Shown one piece after another: positions 54,086-64,000 of a stretch of 64,000 nucleotides of DNA (its first letter is position 1; each line of letters starts with the position of its first letter). The stretch covers positions 1-64,000 of the forward strand of contig JAVTVY010033832.1 in the NCBI GenBank assembly GCA_036873755.1. Direction: 5' to 3'. Origin of the DNA: Hanleya hanleyi (lineage: Eukaryota; Mollusca; Polyplacophora; Lepidopleurida; Hanleyidae). Both the position numbers and the translations under genes were made by a program. Below the pieces are notes generated by a model, which had not been told where the DNA came from, ran no database searches, and worked only from the letters and a program-made list of their open reading frames with translations.

Positions 54086-56760
54086 GGTCATTTCAACTAC
54101 GCGGCTACTGTGGGTATACGGACATCAACCACTCAACTACACGTGGATCCGTACAATGATCTTGAAAGGGACGATCTGATCTTATGGTATTATTCTACAT
54201 CGGCCTTCCTGTGGAGCCATACGGTTGCTTTTTATTCGCCAAACGTCGTAATTTTCCCACCTCTTACATATCGCTTCAATCGATTGTCTTATCGCTGTTT
54301 GTGTGAGGACAATTAATGAAATTGCAATTGGCATTCAGTTATGAACCATCATTTGCCGGTAGAAAAGACCGTATTTGCCTTTTCAAACATTTCAGGTTCT
54401 CATGGATCCATACATCCCAATCACAATCATGACAATAAAGAAAGTGAATATGTCGTCTGCAACTCTGATTGAATTGTTGGAGCCGAAGGGGGAAAGTGGC
54501 AGAAGTGGCTGGAGTCAACATTATCACAAAGACAAGGTTTTTATAATCGATACAGCCAATTTATATAATAGAATAACTCAGTTTACGCTATTAAATTTCC
54601 ACTCTGGTCTAAACTATGTTATCAGAGCTTTCTATTTTCAAGCAGACTGTCTTCTGGTATCATCACTTTATATGTTATTTTACTTTCTGTAAATATTGTC
54701 TACACCGTATTGGTTCTAATATTAACAACCGTTAGCACTCAACTTGGTTGTGTAGATACTTCATGTAGGAGGCTATTGTCTGCGTCTTTGTGCAACTGAA
54801 AATGCTCAAGTCTAGACATATTGTTATCCCCAGAATTGGCTATTTTAAGCATTGTTTTGTGATACTTAGATGGAGTATGAACCCTTGGTTGTTATATACA
54901 GTTGCTGCTGCTTTGTTGGTACTATTTCGTAGTAAGAAATTTGTATGTGGGAATGTCTTTTTTTCTTTCAATTATGGGTCAGCTGGCTACTAAAATTATA
55001 TCAGATCTGAAGCTTGTTTCCTCAAAACTGTGTAGAACCATACGCGTGTGCAAATGAATGACGTAGAAAAATCAACGTGGCAGACAGGATTCATTTTTAT
55101 AGCTTTTTTATTGGAATGACAATCAGTTAAAACTGTTTTTGTTATGTGAAACAATAAAATATTGATAGAAGTATGCAATAATCCGAGTGTGAAATGCTAA
55201 TTTTTTTTCCGATTTTCAGAACAAGGCATTTACATCATGGTTTGAACGCATTGTGCGTTTCAATTGCTTTGATCTTGACTGGTAGTTTCTTCCATGCCTT
55301 CGTGCAGAGATATGGGAAAAATGACTTAGGAAACATCCGACATCAGATTAACCTTGCTGCTAATGTGATCTGGGCTATTTCCGCGTATGACTGCTAAATT
55401 TATTCTTGAGATTTTCATATTTTCTCACTTAGCTCATTTGTCAATTTCGTTCTAGTAAAATCAAAGGTGGATTTTTTTAGTTTGAGGACATTCTGGAGTT
55501 TTGCTGAAGCTTTGGATCTGACATTTTTGTAGCATCTTTGTAGGCTTGTTCTTACTTTCTCATACGGCTTCATTGTACCATTTCGGTCTCTGCAGATTAG
55601 AACGATTTATTTTCCTTCTTAAAGGATCTTTTCTACTTCTTCTCATATCTGCCTTTCCATACCGACGCTGAGTTTTTACTTTCTGCTTTTCACTAACTGC
55701 AGTCTGTATTCTTATTGCCCAGATGACTTCTTTTGCTAGGTTTGCTACAGGCTTGTTGATATGGAGTGAGATGAAGACATTAATATGGTAAGATCGTACA
55801 ATTTCATGCTTTAGCGTTTCACAGAATCTGCTGCAAGGAAGTAGAAAGTCTAACAGGAATAGGTCTATGACGCGGCCCGATTCTCGTCTCCTTGTCTGAC
55901 TATGCCATTCATGCAGATGCCACTGTACCTGAACTGTTGACGAAATCATACTAATTTTGCCTCAATTTCAGAGCTGACCACCTTGCCATCCTACTGTCTT
56001 AAAGAAAAGCATGGTAAACCCCATTTTAATTTTTTTATTAGGGTAGGGTAAAATCTTTATTGTAGTACGAAATCGAAGATTATGCAAAAATAAACCTAGT
56101 TAATTGTATCCTTTATTTCGAATATTGAAGGTCTACACCACTTCTTGTCAAAATATTTTCAAAATAACTTCTTATTTTAAGAATTGTGTGGAAGAATTTT
56201 TTCTTTGTTTTACAGCCTATGCGCAAGTCAGAGATAGAGTGCGATTTAAAAAAAAATTATAGTTCATGTAAATTCATGTATTTTCATTCGTTGAAAGGCT
56301 CCGATACGACAAAACAATATAGGTTGACACTCTGTGACGTTATAGCCTATCATTCTGGGGTCAGTAGCCTATTGGTATAGGGCGGTCACTTTTTATCGTC
56401 TGTTAACAATAGTGTATAAAAATTATTTTATTTCACATCAGATAAATATTTCGTAATTTACTCTGTAGTGTCAAAAAATCGTAAAATCTAACCGAAATAT
56501 CTGCAAAAAATGTGTATTTAATATTTGAGCTCGCTGTGATGTTCTTTGGGACACTGAGGTAGTGTTCGAGATGCACGTGACCGGACGCAAATACACCCTG
56601 GGTGTCTATTGGTGCCTGGCTATTACTGGGCACTCCAGGGTATAAACGCGAAGCGAGATACATAGCGCGTGGTATCCATACACGCCAAAGCACGCCAAAA
56701 TCGCGGGTTAGAAACTGAATATAAATGTTTCCATCCGCATTCCAGGTCCTTTGGCTTATT
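54086..56760. repeat. Duplicated module B (copy III)
   Basis: Closely matches copy I (11,820-12,912 and 14,081-15,660, about 97%) and supplies the unoccupied Penelope target at 55,143-55,150. It joins module Y near 54,086 without the SINE and spacer found at 10,640-11,800 in copy I. No gene was called; the minus ORF at 55,560-55,949 is the possible LINE remnant described for copy I. Confidence 0.83.
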
Positions 56761-58423
56761 GTGCCACCGATGGGCCTGGTTTTCTAGGGGTTACATGCAC
56801 ATGCACATGTTACATGTCAGGTTACATGCACTGGTCAGGTAGGTAAACTTCGGGGTTTGAGATATATCTGTGTCACCGACTTAACTGGTTACTATCCTCC
56901 ATGATGCAGGTCTGTATACTCCGTACCTCCGTACCGAGCCCTAAAGGCAGACTAGGGCTGTACAGTTATGACTGTCCGTTTAAAATATCATTGAATGAAC
57001 GGACGGCGTTTTGAGGCAATACGCAACCTTCGTGGCATCTCGGTTGAAGATCTGAACGCACAGTTTCTGTGGAGAAAAGTCTGGAGGGCACACTCTTTGA
57101 AGACCAAGAGAAACAACAAGGGGGCGTCTCTTAAGTCAAAACATTCACGGCTATGAACATCTCACTTCAAAGCAATCACAATGGGGTGAAATATACGACA
57201 CATTACCATGCGCTTAATTCGTTCAAATATGGGCATGTTCGGAAAGGTCATATAAGTTCACAAACGCGCTCCGGAATATTTCCAAGTGAAGTGGCTGGGA
57301 TTCGTTGTGGTGTACAAGCTATCTTTCATGACTCGGATTTGATAGAGGAACCATGACTGAGGATGATTGTTAGTCCGTACATTATTCGTTTTCAAATAAC
57401 TCATATACAGACTAGGTTTTTTGTTTTCTTTTTCTGTGGGTTTTCTCGAACAGGCGAGACTTTCCCGCAAGGAATGACGAGGGAATTCGAAACAAAAGCC
57501 ATATTTTCCTCAATAAAACGCTAGAACCACAACACTTTTCTTTGAAGAATTTACAGGGAGCCCCTGTAGCTCTTAAGTTAAAGGCCCCCTTATAGCTTGC
57601 GATACCAATTGCGCTAACGGCCTCAAAAAGATCTACGCGGCTGTGAAAGCACTTTGATCCCAATGTGTTAGTGGAAGAGTGCAATTTCTATCAGGATGAC
57701 GGGCTATAACTGCATATCCTAAAAAAAATACTCAATGTCCTTGGTTTGATCACGTGGGCTTCTCTTGAAGAAGGGAGAGACGGAATCAATTGTTTGCAGT
57801 TTTTCCCACATCAAAGGATATCGGACGTCGAATTTCTTCAATTCGACAAGGAGACCATAATATTGTCGTATCAGAATACATGTATGTTAAAGTATTCGAT
57901 CAATCAAACCAATGCGGATTTTGTATGTTCAGTTAGAATCGCCGCGGTAAACTAATTGCAGACAATAAGCCCACTGACGTCTATTCTCGAGATCAGACGA
58001 AATAGGGACGATGTATAAAAAACAGCTCGCCATACAAATCATCGTATTACACAACTTTCTCCTTCCTCTCGCCAATTACCATGCATTGTGTCTGTCATTT
58101 ATTTCTTCGTGATTTTGAATCGCTTTCAATCAGGCAGATGCGAAAACAAAATTACGAAGTGTAAAGGACATTGAAGTGAACAGAATGGCGAGTGTTGATA
58201 GGAACTAACTTAATTTTTGTTACCAGCATACTTTCAGATCACATTACTCAGTCCATCGGGAAGTGCTCCTCCGCGAGTATCGTAAAATTTATACAGCAGC
58301 ACTCTTAACGCTGATAGCAAACGTGTATGTTAAAATGCAAATTATCGAGTTCAGCTCTTCGATTTGCTACTACGTATTAAACACTCTGCATGTATTTATC
58401 CGGCCTTTGTGCAACTGTGTATG
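56761..58423. repeat. Module M head (copy III)
   Basis: Homologous to 885-2,500 and 41,671-42,850. It contains a short ACATGCACATG repetition near 56,800. It ends at 'cctttgtgcaactg', where the LINE below interrupts the lead-in of the minisatellite. No gene was recognised. Confidence 0.78.
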
Positions 58424-59275
58424 TATATGGATACGAACCTGGAACTGACCCTATGTGATAATACTATTCTCAATGTGAAAATATTAAATATCTAGGTGTC
58501 AAAATTGATGACTGTTTAAGATTTAGTGACCATGTTAACTACACAGTCACAAAACTCAATAGGAGCATTGGGGTCCTGAAAAGAGTTGGACCTTTTATTC
58601 CGAAGGATGCCAAATTTACTCTATATAATACCATTGTCCTACCACACTTGGATTATTGTTCCACAGTCTATAGTGTTGCAAATGTTAGTGATATTGGTAG
58701 ATTGCAAATGATACAAAATAGAGCTATGAGGATAATATTGCAATGTGGTGCTCGAACTGACTGAGTTGATATGCTACAAGAATGTAAATAGTTAAGTGTG
58801 AAACAGCGTTTTTATTTTAATAGATGTGTACTTGCTTGGAAAACTTTGAACAAGGAAATGCCTGTTCACTTACAAAATTGCTTCAAACTTGCCTCGGATG
58901 TTCACCCTCATAACACCAGAAATGCTGTAAACGGCCTCTTTCGAGGAAATTGTTTCAAAAATTCATTGACCCATCTTGGGGCGTTGTGTTGGAACAGCCT
59001 CCCAAATGAGATTCAAAGCTGTGGAACAATTCAAACTTTTAAACGACATTGTAAAAAACATATTTTAATTCACGTAGAACCGTTTTAATATTTTAGTGAT
59101 GCATATACTGTATCATAACCAGTGCAATAATAGTATGTGATGTTTTCATTAGTTTTTATCCATATTTTGTTGTTTAACTATACTTTGTTTTATCCTCCTA
59201 ATGTATATTATTTGTGCTAAGATGAAAAACAGCTACGCTGATATGCCAATAAACTGAACTGAACTGAACTGTGTT
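58424..59275 (+). mobile_element. 5'-truncated LINE with (GAACT)n tail
   Basis: The insertion splits 'gtgcaactg' from 'tatgtgtaacaacat', which are joined at 15,745 and 45,970. It ends with 'ccaataaactgaactgaact', a poly-A-signal-like AATAAA followed by (GAACT)n. About 0.85 kb remains, only the ORF2 C-terminus and 3' UTR. A candidate AACTGTGT duplication flanks it but overlaps the tail motif. Confidence 0.85.
58490..59088 (+). pseudogene. LINE ORF2 C-terminal region, with two in-frame stops
   Basis: The frame reads YLGVKIDDCLRFSDHVNYTV, then LYNTIVLPHLDYCSTVYS, a standard post-RT region of CR1/Rex/Jockey-type ORF2 (the LYxxxVxPHLxYC motif). Two stop codons interrupt it near 58,762 and 58,789. 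The rest (58,798-59,088) is open and contains LCWNSLPNEIQS, the W-N-x-L-P motif, and TFKRHCKKHIL. It is inactive. Confidence 0.85.
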
Positions 59276-59502
59276 AATATGTGTAACAACATCTACGATT
59301 TCTACGCTCAGTCTAGAGTTATAACCATGTCTACAGGTGTAACCAGATCTACATGTGTAACCAGCTGTGCATGTGTAACGAGGTCTGCATGCGTATCCAG
59401 CTTTTGCCTGTGTAACAAGGCCTGCATGTGTAACCAAGTCTGCTTGTGTAACCAGATGTGCCTGTGTGACAAGGCTGCATGTGTAACCTAACCTGCATGT
59501 GT
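59276..59502. repeat. 18-bp minisatellite array (copy III)
   Basis: About ten degenerate units beginning after 'atctacgatttctacgctc'. It is cut on the right by the (GA)n end of the minus-strand LINE. Confidence 0.85.
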
Positions 59503-60431
59503 AGAGAGAGAGAGAGAGAGAGAAAATTAAGATTTAACGTCGCATTCAGCAATATTTCAGCTGTATAGCGACGATCAAACAAAATTCTAAGTATTCAATT
59601 CAACAGCTCAGTAAACTAATGCGTTAAAACAGGTACAAACATTAAAATTTTAAAACAAACCAATCTTTCTCAAATAATTAAAATACAATCCTCTTTTACT
59701 CGGTTAAAAAGATCTTCAAGCGTAGTTGCTCGATAAAAAGTATCTCTTGCAATCTTAAAATCTATGCAGTCTATGAGAATATGTTTCACCTGAGATCTTC
59801 ATGACATGGAATACACCTTGGGACCGGCTCTTGTTTTAGTAAATATTCGTGGGTTAATCGTGTATGACCGATCATACATCGTCAAATCATGGCCTGATCG
59901 AAACGTTTCTGACTGTTCAGATGCGTATAACCAACAGTTTTTTTGAACTCGTGATGTTTCTTATTATGCATAGTATCCCATAAAGATTGGAACAGCTTTC
60001 TTACATAAGCACAGATAGATGGTCTGAAATCGCTGTGGATTCCAACAGGATCAACTTCTTCATCTAGAGCTGCCTTAGCCAATCTATCAGCTTCAGTATT
60101 GCCTTTGATGTCAACGTGACTAGGCACCCAACAAAACACCGTATCTATCTGTTGAACAAATCTAGCGTCATATAATTGTAGAATTTTCAAGATGGTGGGA
60201 TGAGTTAAATTTCCACTTTTAATCGCTTTAAGGCATGATAGTGAATCCAAGAATATGACTTATTTTTTTCCTTCTAGTGGGTCCAATATCTTCTAAAGCT
60301 GATAATAGAGCTTTTGCTTCTGCAGTAAATATGGAACTTTTACCTGGTAACCGACAGGTTTTAGTTTTGGAACTAAAGATAGTAGCAGATGTTACTCTCT
60401 CGCCATCTTTAGAACCATCTGTATAAATAGC
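59503..60431 (-). mobile_element. 5'-truncated RNase H-type LINE, (CT)n tail, minus strand
   Basis: The left end is (GA)n, the (CT)n tail on the element strand, followed by 'ttaagatttaacgtcgcatt' and 'agcaatatttcagctgtata', the same 3' end as at 10,030-10,075. The right end, at about 60,431, abuts the satellite. The insert contains the RNase H domain and C-terminal zinc motif of ORF2. Confidence 0.83.
59840..60425 (-). pseudogene. LINE RNase H domain, frameshifted
   Basis: On the minus strand the first half (60,425-60,270) reads IYTDGSKDGE and FTAEAKALLSALEDI. After a frame change in an A-run at about 60,262, the second half (60,250-59,882) reads DSLSCLKAI, FCWVPSHVDIKGNTEADRLA and the C-terminus. 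The four acidic positions of RNase H (TDGS, AEAK, DSLS, EADR) are all present. RNase H removes template RNA during cDNA synthesis in I- and Nimb/Ingi-like LINEs. RT and endonuclease are lost by truncation. Confidence 0.85.
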
Positions 60432-60605
60432 CTGGAGCGCTTGGATCTTGTCCGAGTAATAACTCGAGAACGATTGAACCGATCGACTTCAAATTTGGAG
60501 CGTGGCTGCACATCGGTGAGATGAAGGTTGGAATTGTTTTCCAGTTACCTCCGTTATCCAATATCTTGGCTGTCGTCAGCCATCTTGGATTTGGATTTAA
60601 AGCAA
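60432..60605. repeat. Single satellite unit beside module X (copy III)
   Basis: Matches the ~150-bp unit at 4,990-5,455 ('gcgcttggatcttgtccg', 'gacttcaaatttggagcgtgg', 'tatcttggctgtcgtc'). In copy 0 about six units precede X; here the rest is missing or replaced by the LINE. Confidence 0.8.
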
Positions 60606-62500
60606 TTAGATCAATTTTGGACCCCGTATACAACAGTGCCGTTCCACAAGTGCTGAGCTCTGGGAAACTGGTATGTAATAAATCATTCCGTGCTAATTAT
60701 TTTCACAACATTATCGATTTTACCCCGTTTAATCAGTTTTCCGCTTTTAATCTCATTAACACTAACAACTAACTATATTGCAGAGCTTATTTTGTATCAT
60801 TATATGAACCTTAACATTCCACTTAAATATTATTTTCAACAACTCAGTCTTGTTTCCAAATCCTTTTCACCTCACCACCTTCGCTGCCAACACCTGAAAA
60901 TGATGTAAATGCACTTTCTACATTAAAAGCAACATCACCACTGTGGGATGTGTCGCTCATCAGCGATATCGCCATTTCAAAGTCATGCACTTAATCAGTG
61001 ATATGAGATATCATCGACCCAAAAAATCGATCATAGACGTTCACGTCTCTTGCAGCAGCAGCTCCAGTTATGGTGGATGTAATCCACCTGGTGATACTGG
61101 CAGGGGACTTGGACTTCTATGGTCGATTTTTTTCTATACTTATGTAGAGTGGCCTTCGCAAAATTTAGTATTTTGCGACATCAGCTGTCTCGCTGTATAG
61201 AATGATGCCGTTCAACTGTTGGGACCACGTCTGCCGCATACTGCTGATTCCATTAACACCAGCTGTCGTCAAAGGTTGTTGTCCTCCAGTGATATTCAAA
61301 GCATAACACTATGATGACGGAAGAAACGATGTGACAGAAAGTTGAAAGCTGTTTTGTGTTCTAGATCAAAGAAGAAAGTACGATAACTGTCATAATCTAA
61401 AGAATCAAATTGTGGTTTATCGATTAAAGAGAACAGTTTGATGCGAGCATCAACAGCGATCACTCAGCGCCACTTTCCTTATTGACTTTAGACAAATCTG
61501 ATAATGGCTGCAGACGACATCTGCCATTTAACGATCTCATATTTATGTATGATATATCATGCTTATCTGGTCCAGGAACATGATCAATGACTCGAACTTA
61601 ATAGTTGCACAATCACTTGATTTTATCGATTCACATAGTCTTAGCCGGTTATATCAAATGTCTACTTTGTTTTAACATTTGGTATAGATTAATTGCCATA
61701 GCATATGTTTTCATCTTTCAAGATACGTCATATTTACAGCTGGCTATCAACAGATGTTCCTTTAGACAAATTTCAATCTAATTAAAATTAAATCCTCTCT
61801 GCTCTCATCTGGGAGCATTTTCTGATCCTTTCTGTCGCCAAAGGCCGCTGTCCTACAGTGATATTCAAAACCTGAAAGTATTATGACGCAAGAAACGACG
61901 TGACAGAAAATTGAAAGCTGTCTTATTTTCTAGATCAAAGAAGAAAGTACGATAAATGATATAATCAAAAAAATCAAATTGTCGTTTATTGATCAAAGGG
62001 AACAGTTTAAACCATTCAGCGCCACGGTCCTTATTGACTTTAGAAACATCTGATGACTACAGACACAATCTGGCATTTTACGATCTCATATTTATGTGTG
62101 ATATATCATGGTTATCTAGTTTCAGAAACTTGATCAATGACTCGAACTTTAACAGATACGCAATAACTTGTTTCAAAACAATGTAGACAATTGATATTAT
62201 CAGCTAAGACTAAGTGAATCGATTGACATTCGAAATACTAGATTAATTGCCATAGCAGATGTTTCGATCTTTGGAGATACGTCATATTTATGGACACATG
62301 TTAGTTATTGTATCTAACGGTTCAGTTTCATATTTCATTTGTTGGACTGTTCAACCGTTTCTACACGAATACTAACACTATTGCGTTTGGCAGTGAAATG
62401 GATGTTCTCACCTTTGACATCATGTCAATAACAATATGACATGCTTGGAATTAGAATCTTAAAAAGACAGATTCACGAACCAGTTTAGAGAAAACCTATC
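60606..62500. repeat. Module X (copy III), internally doubled
   Basis: Homologous to 5,456-7,800. The internal doubling is present but shorter: 61,200-61,830 resembles 61,835-62,480. It contains a 53-bp inverted segment at 62,174-62,226. The ORFs at 60,943-61,200 and 61,989-62,186 have no recognisable content. Confidence 0.82.
62174..62226. other. 53-bp micro-inversion relative to all other module copies
   Basis: Elsewhere (7,500-7,556, 27,004-27,060, 51,184-51,240) the order is ACTTGTTT, TAATCGATTCACTTAGTC..., CATTGTTTT, AACATTCG. Here, between ACTTGTTT (62,166-62,173) and CATTCG (62,227), the segment reads as its reverse complement (CAAAACAATGTAGACAATTG onward). Confidence 0.88.
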
Positions 62501-62529
62501 CTGGTAAAGATAATCAATAAAACAAGCAT

Positions 62530-63235
62530 CTGTTCAGACATTCATTATTCAGTCGTTGTTCATTAAAACATTTTCGCAACAATAATTACATAACAGCATT
62601 AGCACCAACTTCAAGAAATATATCTGTAACAGTTTTCAGTGATGCTGCCAAGACATGATGATGTTCCAAATATATCAAATCCGTGTTGCTGATCAGTATT
62701 CTTAATCCATGTGATTTTTGTTATCTAGAGTAGGATGTATCTCAGTCACGCTTTGATTGTGGCTGTTCATATGAACACCATATAAAATAACACCATATAT
62801 GTATTTCATGTTGAAATACATGAATTCATAGGGCAATCGAGGCATGGTTAGATAAAACGCAGATTTTGAACACGTTGTCATTGGCCGCCTCACAGATTGA
62901 AGGTAAGTCTGACTGATAGGGCTCCAGCAACTAACAGAAATGGTTGTGCATATCTTTGAAATGGATCAGTCTTGCATTCTATGCATGCTCCTGCAGGAAT
63001 AAATTGGAGCAATATGCAATAGGTGGAAAAAAATTACGACGTCTGGCGACTAAAGAGCAACCATGTGATTCAACAGGAAAGCTTTCCTCGGCATCTCACT
63101 TTCTGTCCCGAGAATACGGTGGATTCTCGGTCGTAGCCTTAATATCTCAGTCGCGCTTTTATTGCAGAGGTTCATGTGGAGATATGGAAGTACCCACACG
63201 ACCCCTAGCACCGGCTTAAGCGGAATTAGATACGC
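62530..63235 (-). mobile_element. Degenerate Penelope-like 3' fragments
   Basis: 62,530-62,790 follows the reverse complement of the Penelope 3' untranslated region ('cagtcgttgttcattaa', 'agttttcagtgatgctgcc', 'tgatgatgttccaaa', 'tcagtcacgctttgattg'). 63,140-63,235 repeats the same region and reaches further towards the RT stop ('atctcagtcgcgctttt', 'acccctagcaccggcttaag'). So two old, overlapping pieces with unrelated sequence between them. They are the most diverged members apart from 17,991-18,475. Confidence 0.7.
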
Positions 63236-64000
63236 TAGCTCGGGAGCTGCGATGACAGAACACCATGTATTGGGTAATTTTCACCGATTGTTGCTCTGGT
63301 AAAACTGATGGTATGTGGGAATTCCCATTGAAATCGCATAAAAATCTTGAGAGGGAACTTACTTTTATTGAGGTGTTTATGTTCTTATGTCTGCTTTGAT
63401 TTTGGTGATACTCGTGCTTTGTTAATAAGTTATTTCGATTATGGACACAGCAAATTGGACTCCAGGATTATTGCTTGTTGAAAGTGAAATATTAGAATTT
63501 GAATAGAACTGCTTTCGAAAATATACGATACTCATAATCTTCACGGTTTAATGAAGGGGCATTATGCCCCGTCCACCCACTACCAAAATTTCTATCTATG
63601 GAACGACAAAAAAATGAAAGCTGATCCTCTGCGCCTTTTCAGTGTATTATATTGGAGTCATTTTGAGCTTATTTGCATAACCCCCGAATAGAGGATCATG
63701 AGTAAATTGAAAATGGCGGCCATGTGGGGTACCAGAAATGTGATATTTTTGTTATTTTTCTTAACAATTCCTGCTTTTCTTCGAGGATAATTGGGCAAAA
63801 TGTATTTTATTTCATATCAGACTATTATTTACTAATTTATCAGGCAATTTTTGCAAAGAAAACACATAAATGAAAAAATCGAATTATCTGACCGAAAAAG
63901 CATTCCAAAAAATTCCTGTTTTGAAAATGGCGGCACTGTCACGTGATCAATGTGTACATTTTGAATTGTTCACTTGTTTTAAAACAATGTAGACAAACGA
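63236..64000. other. Unassigned end of window
   Basis: No gene, repeat unit or mobile element was recognised except the last ~30 bases. There ACTTGTTTT is followed by AAAACAATGTAGACAA, the same inverted arrangement as at 62,166-62,195. The phrase 'aaaatggcgg' occurs twice (about 63,709 and 63,930). Confidence 0.45.

Overview
The window is AT-rich eukaryotic, non-coding, repeat-built DNA with no convincing host gene. The mobile elements suggest a lophotrochozoan, most likely a gastropod mollusc. The signs are a SINE/LINE tail family ending in TTGAAAGCGACGTTAAAT plus (CACT)n or (CT)n, a tRNA-derived SINE, a CR1/L2-like LINE with a PHD-finger ORF1, Penelope-like reverse transcriptases and Crypton-type recombinase remnants. 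The organism assignment is inference from repeat style only.

Layout. The window is about two and a half copies of a long duplicated unit, spaced roughly 20-25 kb apart. I label its modules B, M, N/O, P/Q, X and Y. Copy 0/I runs: end of B and M (1-4.1 kb), SINE plus ~150-bp satellite (4.5-5.45 kb), X (5.46-7.8), Y (7.8-10.6), B (11.7-15.7), M (15.7-17.8), N/O (17.8-24.3), P/Q (24.3-26.1). Copy II runs: X'Y' (26.6-30.1), B (35.4-38.3), M twice (41.7-47.9), N/O (47.9-49.4), P/Q (49.4-51.15). Copy III runs: X'Y' (51.15-54.1), B (54.1-56.8), M (56.8-59.5), satellite (60.4-60.6), X (60.6-62.5), then about 1.5 kb of mostly unassigned sequence. Within M lies an 18-bp minisatellite (GCATGTGTAACCAGGTCT) that is open in many frames and produces protein-like but meaningless ORFs.

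Mobile elements. The only long coding regions belong to selfish DNA. A near full-length CR1/L2-like LINE (30,425-35,372) has ORF1 (PHD finger plus coiled coil) and ORF2 (endonuclease plus reverse transcriptase, with one nonsense change near the C-terminus). A Penelope-like element (two overlapping ORFs in different frames, RT with YVDD, no GIY-YIG nuclease seen) sits inside a unit with inverted termini (38,264-41,670). Seven or more truncated relatives are scattered on both strands. A 2.2-kb retro-insertion (19,845-22,040, minus strand) joins a LINE RT C-terminus, a ~136-bp tandem repeat and an intact SGNH-hydrolase ORF. It lies inside a DNA element with ~240-bp inverted repeats that also carries a TTAA-flanked MITE. 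Three degenerate Crypton-type tyrosine recombinase genes ride in module Y.

Because the modules are duplicated, many insertions can be compared with an unoccupied paralogous site in the same window. This gives target-site duplications, element ends and a relative order of events. Two retro-insertions are only ~40 bp long and consist of nothing but the element's 3' tail.
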